Below are positions 6,564 through 13,174 of a stretch of 30,416 nucleotides of DNA, piece by piece. Made by a program: the position numbers and the translations under genes. Within the stretch, counting starts at the first letter, position 1. Each line of letters begins with the position of its first letter. Below the pieces are notes generated by a model. It was not told the origin of the DNA. It searched no databases and saw nothing but the letters and a program-made list of their open reading frames with translations. The stretch is from a virus: IMG/VR virus record IMGVR_UViG_3300006735_000135, positions 1 to 30,416 of that record; one strand, written 5' to 3'.

Positions 6564-6569
6564 AATGTT

Positions 6570-6902
6570 TGGTGGATCCGGCGGGAGTTGAACCCGCGTC
6601 CGCAATAGTCTTAGTTTGAGTCATTCACATGCTTATCTGGTTATTTCTCCAACCAGCAAGATAGACGGCTATGAAACAACGCTTACCGTCCTGTTGCGTT
6701 GAGTTGTTTTGATTTTTACAACTGTCCTGTTGTGTTGCCTCTCTTGGATAGATGGTTCGAGGCGACCACCCGATTAAGCCGCTAGGGCTTCTTCGAAATA
6801 CAAATTATTGTTTGCGTTTATAAAAATTTGAACGATTAAGGCTGATTCACGCCTGCATGCACTCTCCCCTTGATTCTACTCCGTCGAAGCCTTTTCGGAC
6901 CC
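6570..6902 (-). ncRNA. ssrA: Transfer-messenger RNA (tmRNA)
   Basis: A one-piece tmRNA of about 333 nt. The 5' end GGGTCCG (6896-6902) pairs with CGGATCC near the 3' end, followed by A and an encoded CCA ending at 6570. The 5' GGCTTCGACGG and 3' GGACGCGGGTTCAACTCCCG segments match the tRNA-like domain of bacterial tmRNA, including the T arm. The tag frame lies at 6774-6815. Downstream repeats (CAACAGGAC twice) sit in the pseudoknot region. tmRNA with SmpB rescues stalled ribosomes and tags the product for proteolysis. It is flanked by same-strand protein genes without its own visible promoter or terminator, so it is probably cut from a longer transcript. SmpB is not in the window. Confidence 0.95.
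6774..6815 (-). other. tmRNA tag reading frame (ANNNLYFEEALAA, stop)
   Basis: The resume codon is GCA at 6813-6815, preceded by ATAAAC, and the frame closes with TAA at 6774-6776. It encodes ANNNLYFEEALAA. The ALAA ending matches the ClpXP/ClpAP recognition end of known ssrA tags (E. coli ANDENYALAA). The longer 13-residue tag with LYFEE differs from the E. coli form. Confidence 0.92.
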
Positions 6903-7055
6903 TAATAATTCTTTTAATTCATCGTATCGATCTCCGGTGTCTCCGGGATAAATCTCAACTACTTCTTGTCTTTTTGAGTCTTGAGTATCATTTGTAAAAA
7001 AAGCGATACTCAATCCAATTAAAATAACTAAAATAATATTTATAATTCTTAACAT
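6876..7055 (-). CDS. 59-residue membrane-anchored protein ending inside the tmRNA
   Basis: ATG at 7055 follows TTGGAGGAATT, a strong ribosome site. The product starts with a signal anchor (MLRIINIILVILIGLSIAFF) followed by a short polar, acidic domain ending in DELKELLGSEKASTE. The last eight codons and the TAG stop lie within the first 27 nt of the tmRNA (6876-6902), so the message for this protein is destroyed once the tmRNA 5' end is matured, or vice versa. The function is unknown. Confidence 0.7.
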   Translation of the reverse strand: MLRIINIILVILIGLSIAFFTNDTQDSKRQEVVEIYPGDTGDRYDELKELLGSEKASTE

Positions 7056-7066
7056 AATTCCTCCAA

Positions 7067-8023
7067 TTAATTACTATGTTTTCCTAACACTGATGTTTCA
7101 TTATCCATTCTCTTCAGAGCATTTCCAGCAGATCTTTTTACTTTCTTAAGAACATCTTGCTTGGACACCTTACTATATCCTTGCCCATATTCTGTAACCA
7201 CTCCGTACTTTTCAAATATAACACTGGCCTCTTCTTGAGTTTTGGCTTGTTCTAGTTCCGCATCCATAAAAGACACTAAATCAATAAGAACTCTTTGTGC
7301 CAATGTCCAAGCCAAAGGTAATTTTCTAAATTTTATATTTCTCATTTCACCGGTTAAATAATCTCTTTCTTTCTGATCGATTTCGATAGTGGCAAACAAC
7401 TTGCCCTCATTAGCATCAGAGGAACTTGTGTAACTGAAAAATTCCGGTCTTCCATATACATATTGGTGGAGTCGTGTGATCCCAAAACCTTTGTAAAAAT
7501 CATATGCTTGATCCATTGCTTTTTTGATTTCCGGGTTCGTTTCACCTATCAAATCCAAATCTATTTCTGATGCGTAAGCGTAATAACCTTGAAGTTGGTT
7601 TTGGGCCACGGGGGCCATTGCCCACTCTCTATTGTCTTCAAGTTGGGCCGGTGCTATCATCAAAGCACCCACTTTTTGGAATTGTAACTGCTTTATCTCA
7701 CTGTCACTCAGCCCCTCGTATTCATCCTTGTGGCTTTCTCTACCTTCCATTTCTTTTTCGTATTGTTGTAGCGCCTTAATATACTCTGGGTCTTGTATTT
7801 CTAGACCTGCTAACTGCTCGGGGCTGGCCTCTATTAGTTCATCCTGCTCTTTGTCAGTTAGGCCTTTAAAATAATCAGTACTCATCAGAGCATATAGTAA
7901 ACCAGCAGCCGCGCCGCCAGCAAGAAATTGTCTTCTACTAATTGCCTCGTTCAAACGCCTTTCGATAACCGGAGATAAATCAGGGTCAATAAACCCCCTC
8001 CAACTTTTAACAATACTCTTCAT
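7067..8023 (-). CDS. Protein with leader peptide and twin-arginine-like motif
   Basis: A 318-residue protein of unknown function. Residues 1-26 form a leader ending in LSPVIERRLNE; the LNE-A junction fits the (L/I)xE cleavage rule of T4-type prohead proteases. Directly after it is SRRQFL (29-34), a good twin-arginine (Tat) motif, then a small-residue hydrophobic stretch (AGGAAAGLLYALM). The rest is soluble and mostly helical, acidic in 50-110, with an aromatic patch (HQYVYGRPEFFSYT) and a basic C-terminus. ATG at 8023 is preceded by AGAGGT and by a consensus promoter. It is the first gene of the unit leading into the tmRNA. It could be a virion-packaged protein or an exported one. Confidence 0.75.
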   Translation of the reverse strand: MKSIVKSWRGFIDPDLSPVIERRLNEAISRRQFLAGGAAAGLLYALMSTDYFKGLTDKEQDELIEASPEQLAGLEIQDPEYIKALQQYEKEMEGRESHKDEYEGLSDSEIKQLQFQKVGALMIAPAQLEDNREWAMAPVAQNQLQGYYAYASEIDLDLIGETNPEIKKAMDQAYDFYKGFGITRLHQYVYGRPEFFSYTSSSDANEGKLFATIEIDQKERDYLTGEMRNIKFRKLPLAWTLAQRVLIDLVSFMDAELEQAKTQEEASVIFEKYGVVTEYGQGYSKVSKQDVLKKVKRSAGNALKRMDNETSVLGKHSN

Positions 8024-8042
8024 ATTATGACCTCTTATATAT

Positions 8043-8071
8043 AATGTAACCTAATTAGTGTCACCTGTCAA
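8043..8071 (-). promoter_or_regulatory. Sigma70-type promoter, probably driving the tmRNA unit
   Basis: TTGACA (8066-8071), a 17-bp spacer and TACATT (8043-8048) on the minus strand, ahead of the 318-residue gene. No other consensus promoter or terminator is visible between here and 4090, so this one may serve the tmRNA and all genes down to 4087. Confidence 0.8.
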
Positions 8072-8078
8072 GTATAAA

Positions 8079-8684
8079 TTATATTTTTACTCCAAATAAT
8101 TGTTTAATGAAACTCTTAATCACACTATCCTTACAGTTTTCATCTTCTTCACATTCATAAAACATATAAGAATATTGGTTCTTTAATGAGGAAATTTGCT
8201 TCTTTAATACATCTATCGAATCTTTTATTGACTTATTAACCATTTCATAATCCTCAATGTCAATTTCATGTTTATCCGCAACATCAAACAAGTCTCCCCA
8301 ATGACCATTGTTTATACCGTTGGCTGCTTTTTTGAAATCGTCTTCAAATTCTGGAAGCCTAGGGTCATCATCACTTAATTTATCTGGATGTAGTTTTCTG
8401 GCTATTTGTTTAAAAATTTTTTTATAATCGTAATCTTTTGCTCTAATTTTTTCATCGATGCCTTTTATTTCAGATTGTTTAGATTCTTCAAAAGCCTTGG
8501 TAACCTTATCTTTGTTGTCTTTTTCTAAAGATGCTATGCTCACTTCATTCTCTTGACAAAATTTTCTATAATATTCATCAAAATCTTGGTGCGAATCTCT
8601 AAGAACCTCTTTTATATATTGTTCCTCATACTTTAGAGATTTATATTCGTTTAATAATTTTTTAAATTTAAGTTTACTCTTCAT
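8079..8684 (-). CDS. J-domain (DnaJ-like) protein with coiled coils
   Basis: A 201-residue protein. A J-domain core is visible at about residues 92-130: YKKIFKQIARKLHPDKLS contains the invariant HPD between helices II and III, followed by the FKKAANGINNG segment in place of helix III. The flanks are charged coiled coils (about 15-80 and 145-180), with cysteines near the end (CEEDENCKD). J-domains stimulate DnaK/Hsp70, so this protein could recruit host DnaK to a phage target. No zinc-finger or CTD substrate domain is present. GTG ATG gives two possible starts; ATG at 8684 is used, overlapping the upstream stop. Confidence 0.8.
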   Translation of the reverse strand: MKSKLKFKKLLNEYKSLKYEEQYIKEVLRDSHQDFDEYYRKFCQENEVSIASLEKDNKDKVTKAFEESKQSEIKGIDEKIRAKDYDYKKIFKQIARKLHPDKLSDDDPRLPEFEDDFKKAANGINNGHWGDLFDVADKHEIDIEDYEMVNKSIKDSIDVLKKQISSLKNQYSYMFYECEEDENCKDSVIKSFIKQLFGVKI

Positions 8685-9585
8685 CACGATCTAAGTAGTT
8701 TTTTCCGATCGCATTATATCTCTTATTTATTAAAATTGTTTTAGTTGGCCTTTTTATTTCATTGTCGAGGTTCTCGGACATAAACAATTTGTACTGTTGC
8801 CAAGATCCTATGTTGTAAAAAGTTTCAACAGGGATTTCTTGTGCCCGTTCGGTAACAAATGGAGAAAAGACTTGTTCTAACTCAAAAAATCTCGCAGACC
8901 ATCTTTCTTCAATGGGTAAAGCATCATACTCCTTATAATCAACTCCGGGGCGCCATCGTCCTGTTCCGGTCCTTATAATTTTACGGAACTCTATGAATTC
9001 TTCCTTGCCAAATGTGAAAGATGTATAATAATTATCCTTCATACATTTTCCATCAGAAGATATAAATATATTTTCCGAGGATGAAATTTTTTTCCTGTGT
9101 TCTCTCAATTGCCATGCCGGGAAGTACCCGTATGGAAAACTAACATAGTATTTGTTTGGAACAGCCCACCTAGATAATTCATCCGATATCTTGAATGCGG
9201 TTAGTGAGCCATGTAAGACACTCCAAGCAAGACAATCACGCTTATCGCGATCTTTTGGATGAACCGGAACATAATAAACGGGTATTTGTCTTTTACTTTC
9301 ATCAGGAAATTTATCGAATTTACGATAAGCCCATACCGGATCACCGACGAAATCGCCAATTTTCTTTTTTACCGCCGGGGCAATATCATCATTACAAATT
9401 ATCCAGATAGTATCACACCCAGCCCAAGCACACTCAACTACGGCTGATTCTATCAAAGTGTAGTCCTGAGCGATTGGCATCATGCAGTCAGGCCAAAGTT
9501 GATTAAAGTCCAATGATTGTCCCGCAACTGGGACTATACCTGCTAGGTGGAAGTATGTTGTATTATTTTCTCTAGTAACTTCCAT
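8674..9585 (-). CDS. GT-A-fold nucleotidyltransferase-like protein
   Basis: A 303-residue protein. The N-terminal half looks like a sugar-nucleotidyltransferase or GT-A Rossmann-type fold: FHLAGIVPVAGQSLDFN gives the first strand and loop, MPIAQDYTLIESAVVECAWAGCDTIWIICND resembles the substrate-binding P-x-x-x-x-L-I-E-x-A-V segment followed by the second strand. The usual glycine-rich GxGTR loop is not obvious, so catalysis is uncertain. The C-terminal half is rich in aromatics and Trp and is not recognised. It overlaps the upstream gene by 43 bases and the downstream J-domain gene by 11, suggesting tight coupling. Possible substrates are sugars or modified nucleotides. Confidence 0.7.
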   Translation of the reverse strand: MEVTRENNTTYFHLAGIVPVAGQSLDFNQLWPDCMMPIAQDYTLIESAVVECAWAGCDTIWIICNDDIAPAVKKKIGDFVGDPVWAYRKFDKFPDESKRQIPVYYVPVHPKDRDKRDCLAWSVLHGSLTAFKISDELSRWAVPNKYYVSFPYGYFPAWQLREHRKKISSSENIFISSDGKCMKDNYYTSFTFGKEEFIEFRKIIRTGTGRWRPGVDYKEYDALPIEERWSARFFELEQVFSPFVTERAQEIPVETFYNIGSWQQYKLFMSENLDNEIKRPTKTILINKRYNAIGKNYLDRDEE

Positions 9586-10340
9586 GTGTAACCTTTGGTG
9601 GTTTCAAGACCATAAACATCGTCAAAAGAAATATCTGGTTTAAAATAAGGCTTAGTGACTCTTCTGTTGAATTCGATCACTGGTGCGGTATGTGTTGGGA
9701 TTCCCTTTGAATTATATCCCGTCACCCTTCCTTTGATTCCGTTCTCTTTTAACATTCTTAATATCTTTAGTCTTGAGTATACTGATGACGTCTCCATCTC
9801 TAGCAACTCTGTCTCGTTCATGAATGACACCCCAACGAGATCTTTGACTGCGTTGTTGACTTTCTCTCTCTCGGAGGAATAGAAAATTATTTTTTTAATA
9901 AAGTTGTCTTCTGTGTCCTCGATTAGATCAGTCTGATGTAGACTCCCTGATCGCCAATCAAAATAATCATATACGTAATACCAGCCAGTTTCTGATTCAT
10001 CAAATTTTGTAATCTCATCAGAATTTACTATTATTTTTTGATTATTATTGGTTATAATCTCTACAATATTTTCTTTCTGTCTGGCTGTGGAGATATTATT
10101 AGGGAACAACAAAAGCCCCGACATGCTTAATAAAAAACACAACCTATCCCAGACCTGTTGTGGGTTTGGGTCGTGTATCCCTAGGAACGAAAAGTCATAT
10201 CCGGATATATATTCATCAAATTTAAAAGGTGGAGTTGGTTCTGTTAAAATACAAGCCGTTTCTGTCTTGAAAGAATGTAGCAAACATGTTAAAGTTCTGC
10301 CAATGTTTAAATTTTTATAATATAAATTTATCTCTTCCAC
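9543..10340 (-). CDS. Hypothetical protein paired with the GT-A-like gene
   Basis: A 265-residue protein I do not recognise. It starts with an alternating hydrophobic strand-loop (EINLYYKNLNIGRTLTCLLHSFKT) and has a conserved-looking FLGIHDPNPQQVWDRLCFLLSMSGLLLFPN stretch (about 53-82), which reads like a Rossmann-type strand-helix unit. A C-terminal helix ends in WKLLEKIIQ. Two GTG codons could start it; the second (10340) has GAGG five bases upstream and is preferred. The gene overlaps the GT-A-like gene by 43 bases, so the two products probably act together. Confidence 0.65.
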   Translation of the reverse strand: MEEINLYYKNLNIGRTLTCLLHSFKTETACILTEPTPPFKFDEYISGYDFSFLGIHDPNPQQVWDRLCFLLSMSGLLLFPNNISTARQKENIVEIITNNNQKIIVNSDEITKFDESETGWYYVYDYFDWRSGSLHQTDLIEDTEDNFIKKIIFYSSEREKVNNAVKDLVGVSFMNETELLEMETSSVYSRLKILRMLKENGIKGRVTGYNSKGIPTHTAPVIEFNRRVTKPYFKPDISFDDVYGLETTKGYTWKLLEKIIQHTST

Positions 10341-10347
10341 AAACACC

Positions 10348-11007
10348 TCATCTGCTAAATTTATCCATCATTGCTTTCATGTCAGCCATTGACATTTCTG
10401 GTTCTTTTCTTCTTCGCTTCTTTGCTTTTGGTGCCTGTGGGGCTTGAGTCTTGCTGTAATAACCAGCATCACGCAAAATCGGTATAACAAATTGTCTTAT
10501 ACCGATACTTGATGTCATATAGGCATCATCTGCTCTTAGGCCATTAATGACCCCGACACTGACTGCTAAAGTTGTTGGATATATTAATTCTGATCTGTCG
10601 GCTCTTACGTTGTCAATAATTTGCTCCATTAAACCATTTTTTAATATTCCCTGTTCTTCTTCGGATATCATAGATTCTAGAATCTGTAATTTTTTCTGTA
10701 TGACCATTGCTACCATTTCATCGCTGCCGGCACCATGTCTACTATCACCAGACCAATATAAACACAGTCCAATGTTTGCGCTGCGGGTTACTTTATCAAT
10801 CTTCTCTTGATCATTGAATTTATTTTCAGCATTAGAAGTCAATTCTTCATAAAACGATTCAAACTCACCATCATGAAGTTTTTTGTATTCTGGTTCCCAA
10901 CTGTTATAAGAGCCAAAGAATATATCCCTGACTAGGTCTAATAGTTTGTCATCAATCTCAGAATTTTCTTTGAGAAAATTTTTCCACTCATTTAACATTC
11001 TCTTCAT
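10348..11007 (-). CDS. Hypothetical protein with capsid-targeting-like leader
   Basis: A 219-residue protein. The N-terminus, MKRMLNEWKNFLKENSE, has the basic-aromatic-acidic pattern of T4-type capsid-targeting leaders. The body is helical and acidic, with NIGLCLYWSGDSRHGAGSDE in the middle and a basic Pro/Ala/Lys linker (APKAKKRRRKEPEMS) before a short C-terminal helix (MADMKAMMDKFSR). No enzymatic motif is recognised. ATG at 11007 overlaps the upstream TGA (ATGA). Confidence 0.7.
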   Translation of the reverse strand: MKRMLNEWKNFLKENSEIDDKLLDLVRDIFFGSYNSWEPEYKKLHDGEFESFYEELTSNAENKFNDQEKIDKVTRSANIGLCLYWSGDSRHGAGSDEMVAMVIQKKLQILESMISEEEQGILKNGLMEQIIDNVRADRSELIYPTTLAVSVGVINGLRADDAYMTSSIGIRQFVIPILRDAGYYSKTQAPQAPKAKKRRRKEPEMSMADMKAMMDKFSR

Positions 11008-11231
11008 TTTATCGTTATCCTGTATATAAACTCTTCTGGTATATCACTATATAGTTGTCCGCACACAATTACATCATACACAACATACTGGGCAGGTTCG
11101 TTTAAGCCATAATAATCATACTCATATAATATTCTCCCTACTGATGCTATTAATCCTACAGACCCAGTAACAAACCGGAAGAGTTCTGTTCCATGTGAAT
11201 TAAAATGTAGCAAGTCTCCTTTCTCAAACAC
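11004..11231 (-). CDS. Small GDLV-type beta-barrel protein (copy 3), GTG start
   Basis: A 75-residue protein, MFEKGDLLHFNSHG, with SVGLIASVGRILYEYD and a YVVYDVIVCG strand, then EEFIYRITIK. It has the same order of elements as the 67-, 81- and 67-residue proteins elsewhere in the window. GTG at 11231 has a strong CCGGAGG site seven bases upstream, located within the end of thyX, which it overlaps by eight bases. The function is unknown. Confidence 0.7.
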   Translation of the reverse strand: MFEKGDLLHFNSHGTELFRFVTGSVGLIASVGRILYEYDYYGLNEPAQYVVYDVIVCGQLYSDIPEEFIYRITIK

Positions 11232-11937
11232 ATAGTTTCCTCCGGTACGAATTAACCGCTACGGGCCATAGTTCTGATGAAATTTCTAAACAAGCAATGG
11301 CAACATCTTGTATTTCTTTCTGTGCCCCTTCATGAATCCTGAGGTCTACAAACTTAAGTAAGTTATTTAAATTTACAGTACCGTAATACTCTGTATACAT
11401 ATTCTGGGGAAGTATCATTCTTGCCTGTTCTCGACATACTCCAGCAGCCATTAAATTGTCAAATAGAATTTTAGACCTCCCTATATGCTTGTGTAGTTCC
11501 TCTGCGCAACTTATACCAAATTGTGGATCTGACAAGTCCGGATACAGAATTGGGTTTATTTCGTCCTTATTAGAAGATTGCCTGTTGGACTTATGCTGTG
11601 TACGGAATGAAGTTGGGCAATAAAAAGCAAGATCTTTATCTGTGTATCTCCTGCTAATCTCGTTGTAACTCCAAGTCCTATGTCGCATATGTTGAGAGCG
11701 CACAAAAAGAGGAACGACAAACTTAAAGGTAGCCACGTTGTGCTCGAACGTACTCGTGTGTCTGTGTTTAACAAGGTAATTAATAAGTTTTTTATCTCGA
11801 GCATCTAATTCCTCCTTTTCTACTCCAAATGAAACACGGGCGCTGTTCACAATTGTGAGGTCAGATCCCATATGGTCAACGTATTGAACTTTACCTATGC
11901 CGTCTCCGTATAGGTCAATAGTTTTTTGATAAGACAT
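11224..11937 (-). CDS. thyX: Flavin-dependent thymidylate synthase ThyX
   Basis: A 237-residue enzyme converting dUMP to dTMP with methylene-tetrahydrofolate and FAD/NADPH. The diagnostic motif RHRTWSYNEISRRY is complete at residues 85-98 (RHRxxSxNExSxRY). FEHNVATFKFVVPLFVRSQHMRHR matches the FAD-binding region, and CREQARMILPQNMYTEYYGTVNLNNLLKFVDLR matches the C-terminal substrate-binding helices. The length is normal. ATG at 11937 uses AAGGAG located in the last codons of the upstream gene. With the ribonucleotide reductase at 13175 it supplies dNTPs for phage replication. Confidence 0.97.
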   Translation of the reverse strand: MSYQKTIDLYGDGIGKVQYVDHMGSDLTIVNSARVSFGVEKEELDARDKKLINYLVKHRHTSTFEHNVATFKFVVPLFVRSQHMRHRTWSYNEISRRYTDKDLAFYCPTSFRTQHKSNRQSSNKDEINPILYPDLSDPQFGISCAEELHKHIGRSKILFDNLMAAGVCREQARMILPQNMYTEYYGTVNLNNLLKFVDLRIHEGAQKEIQDVAIACLEISSELWPVAVNSYRRKLCV

Positions 11938-11939
11938 AC

Positions 11940-12635
11940 CTACTCCTTGGATTGATATGCTTTTTCTGCTGAGTATACGCCAGTTTCATCGCCCATTGCA
12001 AGACTTGGATCGCCACTATTAAAGAAAGGGATCTGAAATTTCTTTCCGCCTATAGCACTAAACAAGTCTGGTGCGGCTTGAGCAACTTTACCAGAAACAA
12101 CTACGTCCCTATCATCTACAGCATAATACTCCTGTGGGCCAAATGCAGGTTCATCAGAACCATCTGGTTCGGTTTGATAATAAGTTAGTCTGAAGTAAAC
12201 GCTCTTTTGTCCTTCACGATAGTTTCTGACTAGTTTTTCTCCACCAATGACAGCGGCTTGACCGTATTTTTTTCCTAAATCAATTAAATCTTGTTTCTTT
12301 ATATTCAAAACAAAATAACTTGTTTCGTCCCCACCATACTTACCAGCAAGTTCAACATAATCTAAGCCTGCTGAATCCAAAGTGTTTCTAAGATCGGACA
12401 TTCTTTCCGCATTGCTAGCATCATCTGCTGATTCTCCCCTTGGGTTTTCTGCTGTTAATATGCCTACTCTCTGTAGTTCCGCTCGTGGATTGGGATCTCT
12501 TAGCATTCCCAAGACTTGATCTAAAGATAAATCAACTTGTTTTTCAATTAAATAAGGACTCTCAAGCAACACAGACTTTTGTCTGTTCTCAAGTATAACC
12601 TGTTTTATCATTTGTTTTAAATTTTCTTTATTCAT
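11940..12635 (-). CDS. DUF3293-like protein with leader peptide
   Basis: A 231-residue protein. Residues 1-30 form a leader (NKENLKQMIKQVILENRQKS) of the repeated phage type, ending at LLE-S. The middle resembles DUF3293: ILTAENPRGES (about 59-69), NAERMSDLRNTLDSAGLDYVELAG, then ETSYFVLNIKKQDLIDLGKKYGQAAVIGGE, the pattern of a TAxNP opening and a LGxxYGQxAV ending. An unrecognised beta-rich C-terminus follows. The molecular function of this family is not known to me. It overlaps the GroES-like gene by eight bases. Confidence 0.75.
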   Translation of the reverse strand: MNKENLKQMIKQVILENRQKSVLLESPYLIEKQVDLSLDQVLGMLRDPNPRAELQRVGILTAENPRGESADDASNAERMSDLRNTLDSAGLDYVELAGKYGGDETSYFVLNIKKQDLIDLGKKYGQAAVIGGEKLVRNYREGQKSVYFRLTYYQTEPDGSDEPAFGPQEYYAVDDRDVVVSGKVAQAAPDLFSAIGGKKFQIPFFNSGDPSLAMGDETGVYSAEKAYQSKE

Positions 12636-12903
12636 CCTGTAGTCTCCCGTAAACGTAATTCTCTAACACTAGATAATTAGTTTCTCCCATTGCTTTTACT
12701 TCTGAAACCATTCTACTCTCAACAATTATACGATCTCCAATGTCAAGCCCAACTGTACAATCGTTGGAAACTCCCAGCACATCACATATGATATACGGAG
12801 ATTCTGGTTTCTTATAATCGTCAGGTAATATGATCGCAGATTTTTCTTCTTCTTTTTTTATCGGAAAGATAAGTAGATGTCTGTTTTTTGGTTCAAGATA
12901 CAT
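12628..12903 (-). CDS. GroES/gp31-like co-chaperonin
   Basis: A 91-residue protein with the chaperonin-10 layout. It has PKNRHLLIFPIKKEEEKSAIILPDD at the start (strand, then the mobile-loop region), YIICDVLGVSND as the central strand, GLDIGDRIIVES, and a final strand YLVLENYVYGRL. T4 gp31 and other phage GroES proteins cap host GroEL for capsid folding; this is the likely role. An upstream in-frame ATG at 12939 would lie at the transcription start of the 12945-12973 promoter, leaving no leader; ATG at 12903 has GGAGGG and gives the normal Cpn10 length, so it is chosen. Confidence 0.82.
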   Translation of the reverse strand: MYLEPKNRHLLIFPIKKEEEKSAIILPDDYKKPESPYIICDVLGVSNDCTVGLDIGDRIIVESRMVSEVKAMGETNYLVLENYVYGRLQDE

Positions 12904-12944
12904 TTTCCCTCCATCAATATAACCAATACCTTTTAGCATACTAT

Positions 12945-12973
12945 ATTATAGCACACTAAAAGACGTTTGTCAA
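12945..12973 (-). promoter_or_regulatory. Sigma70-type promoter for the groES-thyX unit
   Basis: TTGACA (12968-12973), a 17-bp spacer and perfect TATAAT (12945-12950) on the minus strand. The expected start of transcription is around 12937-12939, which decides the GroES-like start codon at 12903. Confidence 0.88.
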
Positions 12974-12976
12974 GTG

Positions 12977-13165
12977 TTAATTGTGAGAATTTTTCTTTTC
13001 TTGTATTTCCAATCTCAACTCTTTCAACTCTTTAATCGCTGTTAAAGCCGCTTTCCTTGCTCTTGGCGCTGCTGCTTTGTACCCATAGGTGCCGGCTTCA
13101 ACCTTGTCAACATCAGCCATCGCAGTTTTTAATTCTTCAATAATAAGTTCTAAGCGTTCTCTCAT
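12977..13165 (-). CDS. Histone H1-like (Hc1-type) small protein
   Basis: A 62-residue helical protein. ADVDKVEAGTYGYKAAAPRARKAALTAIKELKELRLEIQEKKNS matches the Hc1-type pattern of DVxKx..G...AA..RxRK followed by a Lys-rich helix. Hc1 relatives bind DNA, but this copy lacks a long Lys/Ala tail, so the role may be a short nucleoid-associated protein. ATG at 13165 follows TTAGGAG. It is separated from the ribonucleotide reductase stop by nine bases and is probably co-transcribed with it. Confidence 0.65.
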   Translation of the reverse strand: MRERLELIIEELKTAMADVDKVEAGTYGYKAAAPRARKAALTAIKELKELRLEIQEKKNSHN

Positions 13166-13174
13166 TTTTATCTC

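Noticed and set aside
6526-6600. A complete tRNA ending at 6526
   Set aside because: The T arm and acceptor are good, but a full-length tRNA would run into the tmRNA 3' domain. No D or anticodon arm can be formed; the 5' acceptor strand is only six bases from the T stem.
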